A stretch of DNA of 64,000 nt from Flavihumibacter soli (GTDB lineage: Bacteria > Bacteroidota > Bacteroidia > Sphingobacteriales > Sphingobacteriaceae): NCBI RefSeq assembly GCF_010692725.1, contig NZ_JAAFZB010000093.1, positions 248,001 to 312,000 on the forward strand. Direction: 5' to 3'. The number at the start of each line of letters is the position of its first letter. Within the stretch, counting starts at the first letter, position 1. This document shows positions 8,917 through 18,527 of the stretch, one piece after another. A program made the translations under genes and the position numbers. The notes below the pieces were generated by a model. It did not search any database. It saw nothing but the letters and a program-made list of their open reading frames with translations, and was not told the origin of the DNA.

Positions 8917-9525
8917 ATGGCAAAAGCTTTAATGCAAAAGGAAAACAGCCAGGTACACAAGGAGGTACTTTCGGCTAATGAACAATATGTATCATCGTTT
9001 GGCGAGAAGGGCAAGCTTACATTACCACCGGCCCGGAAATTCGCCATACTTACTTGTATGGATGCCCGACTGGATCCGGCGAAGTTTGCCGGCCTTGCGG
9101 AAGGTGACGCACACGTAATACGAAATGCCGGCGGGCGGGCGAGCGACGATGCTATCCGTTCCCTCGTGATCTCCCATAAACTATTGGGTACAGAAGAATG
9201 GTTTGTCATCCATCATACTGATTGCGGCATGGAACTTTTTACGGACGAAATCATGCACGACCTTTTATCTAAGAGCTTGAAGACCGCAACTGTAGATGAA
9301 AAGGGCTGGCGGAATCTGGAAGAGGACGGAGGCTCGGTGGAGGCAAAATTCACTAAATTTTTAACTTTTACAAATCTGACTGATAGTGTAATAGAAGATG
9401 TTTCGCGCATTAAAGGTCATCCTTTAGTTCCAAAATACATTCCGGTATATGGCTACATCTATGATGTGAAGAGTGGAAAATTGATTGAAGTTCCCGAAGC
9501 GACCAAAGCGGGCAAAGCATCTTAA
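8917..9525 (+). CDS. beta-class carbonic anhydrase
   Basis: Interconverts CO2 and bicarbonate in the cytoplasm. The 202-residue protein has the expected zinc ligands Cys47 (LTCMDAR), His100 and Cys103 (HHTDCGM), and the Asp49/Arg51 pair that gates the active site. [17 protein letters not shown] is the typical substrate-pocket segment. An insertion between the zinc site and KGHPLVP, with an acidic stretch, is common in the small-bacterial subgroup. No signal peptide is seen. It has its own upstream region of about 200 bases, so it is probably transcribed alone. It could supply bicarbonate for carboxylases or balance pH; nothing in the neighbourhood decides this. Confidence 0.93.
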   Translation: MAKALMQKENSQVHKEVLSANEQYVSSFGEKGKLTLPPARKFAILTCMDARLDPAKFAGLAEGDAHVIRNAGGRASDDAIRSLVISHKLLGTEEWFVIHHTDCGMELFTDEIMHDLLSKSLKTATVDEKGWRNLEEDGGSVEAKFTKFLTFTNLTDSVIEDVSRIKGHPLVPKYIPVYGYIYDVKSGKLIEVPEATKAGKAS

Positions 9526-9623
9526 TTATTAACGGGAAGGGCAAGGACATGCCAGGCAGTCGGCAGATCTTTCCTTTGTCCAGATACGCTCTTGGTCTTG
9601 AGAAAATCATAACACCGTTTCAC

Positions 9624-9660
9624 AAAAAAAGGGTTCAGGGAAATTAATCCCGGAACCCTT
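9624..9660 (-). terminator. intrinsic terminator of the APC permease gene
   Basis: On the minus strand AAGGGTTC-C-GGGA and TCCC-T-GAACCCTT pair around TTAATT, followed by seven T. It lies 20 bases after the permease stop codon. Confidence 0.88.
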
Positions 9661-9679
9661 AAAATTAGTATAGAAGAGA

Positions 9680-11155
9680 CTATTCTTTGTCTTTGGTGAT
9701 GATCTTTCCATCACGAATTTCCCTTATCTTACTATGTTTTTTACCGTAGGAGAAGTATAAAGCTACACCTATTGCCATCCAGATAAACAATCGGATCCAG
9801 CTTTCCGTAGGAAGCGAATACATCAGGTAAAAACATACAAGGATTCCCATTACCGGAACAAAAGGTACCCATGGAGTTCTGAAAGGACGAACGGCCTCAG
9901 GTAAGGATTTTCTTAATACCATTACACCGATACAAACCAGTACAAACGCAAACAAAGTACCGATACTTACCATATGCCCCAGATCTGAAACCGGTACAAA
10001 ACCTGCGAATAAGCTTACAAACACCAGGAAAAACAGGTTTGTCTTCCATGGAGTGTGGAATTTAGGATGGACGCTTGCGAAAAACTTAGGAAGCAAGCCA
10101 TCTTTTGCCATGGTATAAAATACTCGGGACTGGCCCATTAACATCACGAGGATAACCGAAGTATAACCGGCCAGGATGGCAATGATAAGGGCATCCTGAA
10201 GAAACGCATAGCCGGTTACGGCAAAAGCTGTCGCAGCTGGTTTGGCATCGCCCGCAAAATCCTTATAATTAACAAGTCCGGTCATTACGTGAGCGAACAA
10301 TACATATAAAATTGTACAAACGATCAATGATCCTAAAATCCCGATAGGCATTCCTTTCTGAGGATTCTTAGCTTCCTGGGCAGCTGTTGATACAGCATCG
10401 AAACCAATAAAAGCAAAGAAAACTACCGCGGCGCCAGTTGAAATACCGGTCCAGCCGAAGTTCTCAAACTTACCTGTGTTTTCAGGAATATAAGGAGTAT
10501 AGTTATCAGGATTGATATGGCTCCATCCTAATGCGATGAAAATTAATACAACTGAAACCTTCAGAATTACCAGGAAGTTATTCATGGTGGCCGATTCTTT
10601 GGTACCCCTGATTAATACCAACGATAACAAGACCACAATGAAAATGGCAGGCAGGTTAATGATACCACCGGTAATTTCGGTTCCGTCTCCTAAACGCAAG
10701 GTTTCCCATGGTGATACTATCAGTGAATGGGGGAGCTCGATACCGTATTTATGAAGCAGTTCCAACAGATACCTGGACCAGCTAACAGAAACAGTTGCAG
10801 CGCCGAGGGCATACTCAAGTACCAGGTCCCAGCCAATAATCCAGGCCATAAATTCGCCCATAGTAGCATAGGAATAAGTGTAAGCACTACCGGCAACCGG
10901 TATCATGGATGCAAACTCAGCATAGCATAAACCGGCAAAAGCACAGGCAAATGCGGCAAGGGCAAAAGAAATAGTAATAGCTGGTCCAGCATTTTCTGCT
11001 GCGGCAATTCCGGTTAGAGAAAATAAACCAGCACCGATGATTGCGCCAATACCGAGGGACACAAGGTTAAAACTAGTTAAGGTACGCTTTAAAGTACCTA
11101 CACCGGTTTGGTTTGATTCAAACAGGAGTTGTTCAATGGATTTTCTATGAAACAT
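9680..11155 (-). CDS. APC-superfamily amino acid permease (cationic amino acid transporter type)
   Basis: A 491-residue inner-membrane protein with about 12 hydrophobic helices. It has the APC helix-1 signature LGIGAIIGAGLFSLTG, the second-helix GPAITISFALAA, and FFAFIGFDAVSTAAQEAKNP in the middle, which is typical of the CAT/YfnA branch. These carriers take up amino acids with a cation; the branch name suggests basic amino acids, but substrate cannot be read from sequence. The C-terminus is a charged cytoplasmic tail. It has its own terminator and sits beside, but separate from, hppA. Confidence 0.9.
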   Translation of the reverse strand: MFHRKSIEQLLFESNQTGVGTLKRTLTSFNLVSLGIGAIIGAGLFSLTGIAAAENAGPAITISFALAAFACAFAGLCYAEFASMIPVAGSAYTYSYATMGEFMAWIIGWDLVLEYALGAATVSVSWSRYLLELLHKYGIELPHSLIVSPWETLRLGDGTEITGGIINLPAIFIVVLLSLVLIRGTKESATMNNFLVILKVSVVLIFIALGWSHINPDNYTPYIPENTGKFENFGWTGISTGAAVVFFAFIGFDAVSTAAQEAKNPQKGMPIGILGSLIVCTILYVLFAHVMTGLVNYKDFAGDAKPAATAFAVTGYAFLQDALIIAILAGYTSVILVMLMGQSRVFYTMAKDGLLPKFFASVHPKFHTPWKTNLFFLVFVSLFAGFVPVSDLGHMVSIGTLFAFVLVCIGVMVLRKSLPEAVRPFRTPWVPFVPVMGILVCFYLMYSLPTESWIRLFIWMAIGVALYFSYGKKHSKIREIRDGKIITKDKE

Positions 11156-11234
11156 GATTTGTGTTTGGTTAATGTATTTCTATGTGAGTTTAGATTTAGT
11201 GCAGCGCCAAACCTAATTAATTTATTTTAATAAT

Positions 11235-11268
11235 GAAAAAGGGATTCCTTAATAGAAATCCCCTTTTA
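11235..11268 (-). terminator. intrinsic terminator of hppA
   Basis: Minus strand AAAAGGGGATT pairs with AATCCCTTTTT around about ten bases, with one bulged G; the T-run is the descending arm. It lies about 25 bases downstream of the hppA stop. Confidence 0.7.
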
Positions 11269-11292
11269 GTAACAATTTTATATGGCTTCAAC

Positions 11293-13572
11293 TTAACGGT
11301 TTAGCGTATCGGTAGTGTTAATCAGAGTGTCCGTGACGGTGTTTCCCAAAGAATCTGTTTTAGTCACCACTTTTATTTCTTTACGTACTTCACTAACCTG
11401 ATTGCCATGCGATACTCCTTCGGCAATATGCGGTGCAATAATCAATGACACAATTGACATTAATTTGATCAGGATGTTCATAGAAGGGCCGGAAGTATCT
11501 TTGAACGGATCACCCACAGTATCTCCGGTCACTGAAGCTTTATGCGGCTCTGATTTTTTATAGAACATCTCGCCATTGATCATAACCCCTTTTTCAAATG
11601 ATTTTTTGGCATTATCCCAAGCACCACCGGCGTTCGACTGGAAGATGCCCATCAACACCCCTGAAACAGTCACACCGGCTAATAATCCTCCTAATACTTC
11701 CGCACCGAAAGAAAAGCCTATAATAATTGGAACTATCAGCGCAATAGCACCCGGAAGCATCATTTCGCGGATAGAAGCCTTGGTTGATATAGCCACACAT
11801 TTCTCGTACTCCGGTTTCGCTTTGTATTCCATAATTCCCGGAATTTCACGAAACTGGCGACGTACTTCCTGTACCATATCCATGGCAGCACGACCAACGG
11901 CAGAAATACACAAGGCGGAAAATATGAAGGGGATCATTCCGCCTACAAATAAACCAGCCAGGACATCAGCTTTGTAAATATCGATATGTTCAATGCCTGC
12001 AACTCCTACAAAAGCAGCAAATAATGCAAGTGAGGTCAAAGCTGCGGACGCTATAGCAAACCCTTTACCAGTCGCTGCGGTAGTGTTACCAACAGCATCC
12101 AGGTTATCTGTACGATGACGAACTTCTTCAGGAAGCTGGCTCATTTCAGCGATACCACCTGCGTTATCCGCGATAGGTCCGAATGCATCAATGGATAGTT
12201 GCATAGCCGTGGTTGCCATCATTCCGGCAGCGGCAATAGCTACTCCGTAAAATCCGGCGAAGTAAAATGAACCATATATTCCGGCTGCCAGAACAAGGAT
12301 CGGCATGACCGTTGATTTCATTCCGACTGCCAGACCACCGATGATATTAGTAGCATGCCCAGTTGAAGACTGTTTTATAATGGACTGAACTGGCGCTCTG
12401 CCCATGGCGGTATAATACTCAGTGATTAAACTCATCAGAGTTCCAACGATCAAACCTACGATAATGGAATAGAACACATCCATTTTGTTAAACAGATGGG
12501 AACCTGCTTTCATTGAACCATCGGCCGCAAGGTCACGCATCATGTGCAGATCACCGTCGGGTAATAACCAGATAACGGCAAAATATGATGCAATAGCAGT
12601 TAGTATGATCGACATCCAGTTTCCTATGTTCAAAGCATTTTGAACGCTGTCAGTTTCTTTTTTGATGCGAACAAAATAAGTAGACACGATTGATAATAAT
12701 AGTCCCAAACCTGCAATAAACATTGGCAGGAGGATAGGAGCAATACCGCCAAAGTTGTCGTTGGATACAATCTCACGTCCTAATATCATGGTAGCTAATA
12801 TGGTTGCCACGTACGAACCGAATAAATCGGCACCCATACCTGCCACATCCCCTACGTTATCTCCTACATTGTCAGCGATAGTAGCGGGGTTGCGAACGTC
12901 ATCCTCCGGGATCCCGGCTTCTACTTTACCAACAAGGTCAGCGCCCACATCGGCTGCTTTGGTGTATATACCACCACCCACACGGGCAAACAGAGCGATA
13001 GACTCAGAACCTAAAGAAAATCCTGCGAGAACCTCGAGGGCTTTAGTCATTTCTTCAGCATTCACACCTGCACCAGTTACATTAACTACATAAACCTGGT
13101 AGAATACGATGAATAAAGATCCAAGGCCTAAAACAGCAAGACCGGCAACACCAATACCCATTACACTTCCTGCTGTGAACGACACCTGTAAGGCTTTGGC
13201 TAGGCTGGAACGTGCAGCCTGGGTGGTGCGAACGTTCGCTTTGGTTGCTATGCGCATTCCGATATACCCGGCGAATGCAGATGTAAAGGCTCCGATCACA
13301 AAAGAAATAGCAATTACCCAGCTCGAGGTTTCAACCAGTGTGCCGGAATAGGCAAGTAAAATAGCGGCTATGGCGGCAAAATATGAAAGGACTTTCCATT
13401 CGGCTTTTAAGAATGCCATGGCACCGTCTGCGATATACCCTGATAATACCTGCATATTTTCGTCACCAGCGTCTTGCTTAACTACCCATGCAGACTTTAT
13501 TAGCATCACCGCGATGCCGATTAGTCCCATTAAGGGGATACAATAGATTAAATTGTCATGTAAAAATTCCAT
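11293..13572 (-). CDS. hppA: membrane-bound ion-pumping pyrophosphatase, K+-dependent type
   Basis: Hydrolyses cytoplasmic pyrophosphate and pumps Na+ and/or H+ out through about 16 membrane helices. The 759-residue protein carries the pyrophosphate-binding signatures [20 protein letters not shown] (about 199-218) and [12 protein letters not shown] (234-245). In [10 protein letters not shown] the fifth residue is Ala499 and the eighth is Gly502, where K+-independent H+-pumps have Lys and Thr; this marks the K+-dependent class, many of which pump Na+. The C-terminus has an unusual hydrophilic tail of some 35 residues ([14 protein letters not shown] and onward). A strong promoter lies 70 bases upstream and the terminator is clear, so it is a single-gene unit. 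Ion choice is inferred, not shown. Confidence 0.96.
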   Translation of the reverse strand: MEFLHDNLIYCIPLMGLIGIAVMLIKSAWVVKQDAGDENMQVLSGYIADGAMAFLKAEWKVLSYFAAIAAILLAYSGTLVETSSWVIAISFVIGAFTSAFAGYIGMRIATKANVRTTQAARSSLAKALQVSFTAGSVMGIGVAGLAVLGLGSLFIVFYQVYVVNVTGAGVNAEEMTKALEVLAGFSLGSESIALFARVGGGIYTKAADVGADLVGKVEAGIPEDDVRNPATIADNVGDNVGDVAGMGADLFGSYVATILATMILGREIVSNDNFGGIAPILLPMFIAGLGLLLSIVSTYFVRIKKETDSVQNALNIGNWMSIILTAIASYFAVIWLLPDGDLHMMRDLAADGSMKAGSHLFNKMDVFYSIIVGLIVGTLMSLITEYYTAMGRAPVQSIIKQSSTGHATNIIGGLAVGMKSTVMPILVLAAGIYGSFYFAGFYGVAIAAAGMMATTAMQLSIDAFGPIADNAGGIAEMSQLPEEVRHRTDNLDAVGNTTAATGKGFAIASAALTSLALFAAFVGVAGIEHIDIYKADVLAGLFVGGMIPFIFSALCISAVGRAAMDMVQEVRRQFREIPGIMEYKAKPEYEKCVAISTKASIREMMLPGAIALIVPIIIGFSFGAEVLGGLLAGVTVSGVLMGIFQSNAGGAWDNAKKSFEKGVMINGEMFYKKSEPHKASVTGDTVGDPFKDTSGPSMNILIKLMSIVSLIIAPHIAEGVSHGNQVSEVRKEIKVVTKTDSLGNTVTDTLINTTDTLNR

Positions 13573-13644
13573 AAAAACGGTTAGGGGTTTAAGTTTGTGT
13601 AGTTTGGTTAGTCAGTTATTGTAAGTGTTGAAAGCGTAACTTAC

Positions 13645-13675
13645 CAAAAATAGCAGGCTTAACTTACGAAACAAA
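13645..13675 (-). promoter_or_regulatory. promoter of hppA
   Basis: Minus strand TTTG (13675-13672), 19 bases, then TATTTTTG (13652-13645), a full match to TTTG-N17-23-TAnnTTTG. It predicts a 5' leader of about 65 bases. Confidence 0.75.
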
Positions 13676-13794
13676 TTAATTATATCGATTTAATCGATTT
13701 TAGACCATTAAGAATAAAAGCGCCTTATTCGGGTACTTAATTTTTTAATGCCGGTTTTTTAAATATTTTCGTGACCAAACCTTACCAAAACCAA

Positions 13795-13848
13795 ATGACA
13801 CAAACCCTTGAACAAACAAGAGTGACACAAACTCTTGAGCAAACCGGA
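13795..13848 (+). repeat. 27-bp tandem duplication at the permease N-terminus
   Basis: Units 13795-13821 and 13822-13848 agree at 22 of 27 bases and encode MTQTLEQTR and VTQTLEQTG. Each copy supplies its own possible start codon (ATG, GTG), and a further ATG follows directly. Confidence 0.85.
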
Positions 13849-15297
13849 ATGAAGCGTGAGCTGGGCCTACTCGATTCGACTATGATCGTGGCAGGATCAA
13901 TGATCGGATCCGGAATTTTTATTGTTACAGCAGACATCGCACGCGCCGTTGGCTCTCCGGGCTACATTCTGCTTATATGGATGATAACCGGTCTTATTAC
14001 CCTGATCGCCGCTCTAAGCTATGGAGAACTGGCCGGAATGATGCCTAAAGCTGGCGGTCAGTATATTTATCTTCGCGAAGCGTATAATCCGCTGGTGGGT
14101 TTCCTGTTCGGATGGACAGTCTTTATGGTGATTCAAACCGGGGTAATTGCAGCGGTCGCCATAGCATTCGCCAAATTTACCGGTGTGCTGCTCCCGGAGT
14201 ATATATCAGATAGCATTGTACTTTTAGACCTGGGATTGTTTAAATTTTCGACACAGCAATTGCTTGCCATACTACTGATAGTATTTCTTACGTATATCAA
14301 TCTTCAGGGAGTAAAAAATGCAAAGATCATCCAAACCAGCTTTACCCTAGCAAAGATCGTGGCCCTGCTGGGACTAATTGTGCTTGGGATATATTTTGGC
14401 TTGAACGGAGATGCCATGGCCGCTAATATGACCAACTTCTGGAAGCCATTCAAGACTATTCCGAACGCTGATGGAACGGTAAGCATTGAGGCTCTGGGCG
14501 GTATTTTACTTTGGGGAACGGTAGGAGCTGCCATGGTTGGCTCTCTTTTCAGCAGTGACGCCTGGAATACCATTACTTACACGGCGGGCGAAGTAAAGGA
14601 TCCCCAGCGGAACATACCTTTAAGCTTATTTTTCGGCACACTCATCGTCACTGTTTTGTATGTACTGGCCAATGTTGCCTATTTGATGCTACTGCCTGTG
14701 ATGGGCACACCAGGTGGCGAAGACGTCATCAGTCGTGGAATTATGTTTGCAACAGATGACAGGGTGGGTACAGCAGCGATTGCAACGATCTTCGGAAGTG
14801 CAGCCGTAATTATTATGGCAATACTGATCATGATATCAACTTTTGGCTGCAACAACGGGCTAATACTTTCGGGTGCACGACTGTATTATGCGATGGCGAA
14901 AGATGGAGTATTTTTTCAGAAAGCCGGAACCTTAAACAAAAATGATGTACCGGGATTCGCCCTCATTATCCAGGGAATCTGGGCTTCTCTGCTCTGTCTC
15001 TCCGGGACATACGGTGATCTGCTGGATTACTGTACTTTCTCATCCCTTTTATTTTATGTAATTACAATCGGCGGACTCTTCATTTTAAGGAGGACACGGC
15101 CCGATGCTGACCGTCCCTATAAGGCAGTGGGCTATCCGGTATTGCCGGCCTTATATATACTTCTGGCAGGTGCCATATGCGTTGTATTGCTGGTTTATAA
15201 ACCGACAACCTGTGGTCGTGGATTGATTATCGTGTTACTTGGTGTGCCGGTATATTACTTATGGAAAAGGTTTGGGAACAAAGAAGTTCAGGACTAA
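13795..15297 (+). CDS. APC-superfamily amino acid permease (LAT-like)
   Basis: A 500-residue permease with 12 helices. Helix 1 reads VAGSMIGSGIFIVTADIA, the loop after helix 2 has GELAGMMPKAGGQYIYLREA, and the middle has SSDAWNTITYTAGEVKDP and FGCNNGLILSGARLYYAMAKDG, the pattern of the L-type (SLC7-like) branch that exchanges neutral amino acids. Three in-frame starts are 27 bases apart (ATG 13795, GTG 13822, ATG 13849), produced by a short tandem duplication; GTG 13771 is further upstream. ATG 13795 was chosen because a near-consensus -7 box (TATTTTCG, 13764-13771) would place the transcript start after 13771. Substrate cannot be read from sequence. A strong terminator follows. Confidence 0.88.
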   Translation: MTQTLEQTRVTQTLEQTGMKRELGLLDSTMIVAGSMIGSGIFIVTADIARAVGSPGYILLIWMITGLITLIAALSYGELAGMMPKAGGQYIYLREAYNPLVGFLFGWTVFMVIQTGVIAAVAIAFAKFTGVLLPEYISDSIVLLDLGLFKFSTQQLLAILLIVFLTYINLQGVKNAKIIQTSFTLAKIVALLGLIVLGIYFGLNGDAMAANMTNFWKPFKTIPNADGTVSIEALGGILLWGTVGAAMVGSLFSSDAWNTITYTAGEVKDPQRNIPLSLFFGTLIVTVLYVLANVAYLMLLPVMGTPGGEDVISRGIMFATDDRVGTAAIATIFGSAAVIIMAILIMISTFGCNNGLILSGARLYYAMAKDGVFFQKAGTLNKNDVPGFALIIQGIWASLLCLSGTYGDLLDYCTFSSLLFYVITIGGLFILRRTRPDADRPYKAVGYPVLPALYILLAGAICVVLLVYKPTTCGRGLIIVLLGVPVYYLWKRFGNKEVQD

Positions 15298-15310
15298 TAC
15301 ATCAAACTGT

Positions 15311-15347
15311 AAAAAGCATCTGCCGTCCTTATGGCAGATGCTTTTTT
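15311..15347. terminator. bidirectional intrinsic terminator
   Basis: AAAAAGCATCTGCC and GGCAGATGCTTTTTT form a 13-base-pair stem around GTCCTTAT. A-run and T-run flank it on both sides, so it can serve the plus-strand permease and the minus-strand GAF gene that ends at 15361. Confidence 0.92.
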
Positions 15348-15360
15348 GCAGGTAAATTTC

Positions 15361-17739
15361 TCAAACTAAATTAACCTCTACCCGAAGACCCCTCAATCCG
15401 GACACGCCCTGTAGTTCTTCCAGCTCGAGGTTTTCGATGCCAGGCTTCAAAAGCCCTTTGTTTTGAAGGAAATGAATATATTCTTCGTATTCTAGGGCTT
15501 CTTTTTGATTGCTATATACCAAAGCAATTTTTCCTGGCTGAGTGAGCCGTTCGCCAGTGTTTTTTATACAGGCTTTATCAATTCTTTTCTTTATCACCTC
15601 ATAGCGAATGTTATATGAGCCTTCCACATCAAATCGTCTTTCGTCTCTGCGGAAATTAATCGTAATAGGCTTGTGGTAAATTAAAATCAGCTGAGTTGTT
15701 TCCAGCGGTACATCAAATGAAGGTAAAAGCTGGTTGGTGATACGGGCAATTTCGGCCATCGACTGCAATTGCCACAGGCGGATGTTTTTTAGATACAGCA
15801 AATCAAATGGCCGTTCAGGAGCCATAGTCTGCCCGATGTAAATATTGTATTCCACTCCATCTGTCCTGTATTTTTCGAAGTAATGGGGGTAAGATATCTG
15901 CAGTTTCCTATCCTGCTCTTCCAGGTATTGACTTATTGCCTCATTGATAGAGGTAAGTGTTTGCTCGAACTCATTCCTGAATTTATAAAGTGGACCCTTA
16001 TCGTTTTGGGATATTAGGAAGTATTTGTCTACTATATCCTGTATCAGTGAATTGCTTTTTTGCAGATGTAAGAATACCGGTTCCACCTCATTCAAAAGGA
16101 ACTCACTAAGATATAGTTCGTCTTCGGCTCGTAATCCTTTTTCGATCGACTCCTGAAATTTCTGGTTTTTAAATTTCAACTCTTCCAGCAGGGTAAGCTG
16201 CACATGCGAATCCAGTTCATCTAATGTGGTATCAATTAGAAGTAAATGTTCTCTCAGGTCCCTCTGGATAGCGCAACTACGCTCAACTGAAGAATTTCGA
16301 ACGTCTATGGCACCATAAAGAGGATATAAGTTATCGAAATTGATTTTTTCATCTTCAGCGTTAATCTCCTCAGCCTGAAGTTGAGCCCAGGCTGCTTCTG
16401 AAAATTTCCATTCTACGGAAGGTTGTAGCGCCGTAAATTTCTCTTTTACGAGTCTTTCAATCCTTGTATTGAAAGCATCCCTGCTCTTGAGCATAGCAAG
16501 GGATAGAAGTGGCATGGCTGGTTCCAGGCGCGCCAGTACCTCGTGGGTCAAAAGGTTAGGTGTAGTGGATCCTAGTTCAAGCATTCCAAGTATACCATCG
16601 TTGTTCTGCATTGGATAGTATATATAGCTTCTGATCCCTTCCCGGTATAGGGGCGCCAGAAATGTAGCAAATCCAAGTAAGGTTTCATCCAGGTTTGTTA
16701 TGGGCATTGGTTCGGGCTTCTGCTTCTGGAAATCTATGAACTCGCGGAACTCCCTTATACTCTGTTCATCATTGGCTTTCCAATGTTTACCCAGCAGACT
16801 TTGCCTGGTGCAATCTTCATTCAGTAGAAAGTTGTCATTGATCTTTACAAATGGCATTAAGCCGATCTGGACATCATTCAATCCTATCAATGACCGTGTT
16901 GTCCTCTTCAGGTCGGTAAAGTTGTCGCTGCCGACGTTGGAAGGCATTAACAATATTTTCTTGAGTTGATCGAGGGATTCTGAAGTGGTCACATCTTCAG
17001 CCACCCAAACGGCGAATCCCCGTGCTTCGAATAATTCCAGTGGCATTTTCTTTAACTGCTGCTCCAGATCAAGTATTCGAAAAGTGTTAAGGCAAACAGC
17101 GCAGTCCTGGATAGGGGGGAGCTCGCCTTTAAGCTCCAGGTCGATAAACCGCCGGTCATATCGTATCCGGAAATATCTCATCATCCCGGTCTTTGAATCT
17201 TTCACCGGGAAGATCATTTCAGGATTCTCATTCAGCTTAATCCCGTAATATTTCTCAAGTACATGATCGTAGATCATGGCACATTGAACCTGGGTTAACT
17301 GTTCTTCAGAAAGCTCATAGGGTAATTCTAAATACTTTTCGTTGTCGTCTATAAAGAGATCACGAAATGAGTCGGAATATGAAAAAATAGTAAACTTGTA
17401 GGGTGCTGAAAGGGTAAAATTATTTTCTTTTTCACTGCTTACAACCGGAAATATGGCGGTAGACAGGAACTCCATAAGATCTTCATGATCATTTAGCTGA
17501 TCACTATCGTCAAATCGTTGCAGGAGTGCCGGCTGATCCTCAAATTTTTTGATCAGATATTTATAAAAGTTTGCCCGAGTACCTGACGTGGTAGCAAGCT
17601 TTTCTTTTAAAAAGTTGACGAACGGTAGAAAGGATATATAGCTATCGATCGAAGGGAGTCTGTTGGTGATGTCGGTCTTAGGGGAAAGTATTTTAATCCC
17701 CTTACGAGTGGTGGATTCAGGAATAATTTCGTGTATCAT
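15361..17739 (-). CDS. large GAF-domain protein of unknown function
   Basis: A 792-residue soluble protein with no signal peptide or membrane helix. The middle (about 220-400) has the features of a GAF-type sensor fold, including REGIRSYIYYPMQNNDGI followed by LGMLELGS. Flanking it are long, charged, probably helical regions and a final beta-rich part. No histidine kinase, cyclase, phosphodiesterase or DNA-binding motif is visible, so the output is unknown. Cys residues CAVC at about 230 could bind a ligand. Homologous full-length GAF proteins occur in other Sphingobacteriales, as far as I recall. It is a single gene with a terminator behind it and a divergent region of unclear coding ahead of it. 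Confidence 0.7.
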   Translation of the reverse strand: MIHEIIPESTTRKGIKILSPKTDITNRLPSIDSYISFLPFVNFLKEKLATTSGTRANFYKYLIKKFEDQPALLQRFDDSDQLNDHEDLMEFLSTAIFPVVSSEKENNFTLSAPYKFTIFSYSDSFRDLFIDDNEKYLELPYELSEEQLTQVQCAMIYDHVLEKYYGIKLNENPEMIFPVKDSKTGMMRYFRIRYDRRFIDLELKGELPPIQDCAVCLNTFRILDLEQQLKKMPLELFEARGFAVWVAEDVTTSESLDQLKKILLMPSNVGSDNFTDLKRTTRSLIGLNDVQIGLMPFVKINDNFLLNEDCTRQSLLGKHWKANDEQSIREFREFIDFQKQKPEPMPITNLDETLLGFATFLAPLYREGIRSYIYYPMQNNDGILGMLELGSTTPNLLTHEVLARLEPAMPLLSLAMLKSRDAFNTRIERLVKEKFTALQPSVEWKFSEAAWAQLQAEEINAEDEKINFDNLYPLYGAIDVRNSSVERSCAIQRDLREHLLLIDTTLDELDSHVQLTLLEELKFKNQKFQESIEKGLRAEDELYLSEFLLNEVEPVFLHLQKSNSLIQDIVDKYFLISQNDKGPLYKFRNEFEQTLTSINEAISQYLEEQDRKLQISYPHYFEKYRTDGVEYNIYIGQTMAPERPFDLLYLKNIRLWQLQSMAEIARITNQLLPSFDVPLETTQLILIYHKPITINFRRDERRFDVEGSYNIRYEVIKKRIDKACIKNTGERLTQPGKIALVYSNQKEALEYEEYIHFLQNKGLLKPGIENLELEELQGVSGLRGLRVEVNLV

Positions 17740-17771
17740 AACTGTTGGACTATTTAGTCAATGTTCTGATA

Positions 17772-18103
17772 ATGAGAATAAATGTACATAAAACAACCGC
17801 AAATAGGAAGAAAAACAATGCCTGCATACCGGCTGAAACCTGGTGTGTCCAATTCAATTTCGATGACTCACGAATTGGTTTCATAGGTGAGGGAACGGAG
17901 CTCGAAAGGTTATGGACCGCAACACGATCAAAGTATAATCAGAAAGATTTGCCAGTAGAATGCTTGTAGATTTTTCGAAGCATGCTACCAGAAAACTACT
18001 GGAAAGCTACAAGGAAACCCCTATTAAACCAGAGCCTGATCCAGCTGAAAACGATCAGTCGGGTTATCCGACGATGTACTCGGCCATATTTCTATATTTG
18101 AAA
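17772..18103 (+). pseudogene. possible frameshifted small gene, unrecognised
   Basis: Two short plus-strand frames overlap by ten bases: 17772-17969 (MRINVHKTTANRK, ending QKDLPVECL) and 17960 onward (MLVDFSKHATRKLLESYKE). Joining them by a single frame change near 17957 gives a continuous, ordinary-looking soluble sequence of about 110 residues. Neither half was recognised. Base and residue composition look coding, but no promoter or domain supports them, and the second frame runs into the start of the lipoprotein at 18104. This may be a decayed gene or chance open frames. Confidence 0.3.
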
Positions 18104-18499
18104 ATGAGAATCCTGATCGCAATCTGTTTATGTTCGCTGGTAATTATTGCTTGCTCCATTTCCGTCGAGAAGGAGATGCTGACCGGAACCTGGGATTATA
18201 TAAAGATCGAAAATCTTAGCAGTTCAGCCCAGGATAGTACATCCGTAGCGGAATTAAAAGCAGCTGAGCCTTATATCCGGTTCTCCGAACAAAATAAACT
18301 GCAGATATTTTGGGCCGGCAAATTGCTGTCAACAGGGATATATCATATCGACGGTGCTATGATTCGATACAAAGAAGATTTGCCCGACGGGGTAACAAGA
18401 GAATTTCCTTTTCTGGTGAAGAAGCTTTCGGAGAATGAACTCATCTTTGAAACCATGAGCAGGGAAGGTACGAGAGTGACAGCAGTCCGGAGAAACTGA
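18104..18499 (+). CDS. small lipoprotein of unknown function
   Basis: The frame is open from 17960, but the ATG at 18104 gives a clean lipoprotein leader, MRILIAICLCSLVIIAC, with lipidated Cys at residue 17. The roughly 115-residue mature part reads like a lipocalin-like or META-like beta barrel (LTGTWDYIKIE, then YIRFSEQNKLQIFWAGK and TGIYHIDGAMIRY). This is the composition of many Bacteroidota DUF lipoproteins in which an opening GTW motif starts the barrel. TATATTTG at 18093-18100 is a perfect -7 box but only 3 bases from the ATG. Function unknown; outer membrane periplasmic face is the likely site. Confidence 0.7.
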   Translation: MRILIAICLCSLVIIACSISVEKEMLTGTWDYIKIENLSSSAQDSTSVAELKAAEPYIRFSEQNKLQIFWAGKLLSTGIYHIDGAMIRYKEDLPDGVTREFPFLVKKLSENELIFETMSREGTRVTAVRRN

Positions 18500-18527
18500 G
18501 GGCCGCACAACCTGAAGACATAGTTAC

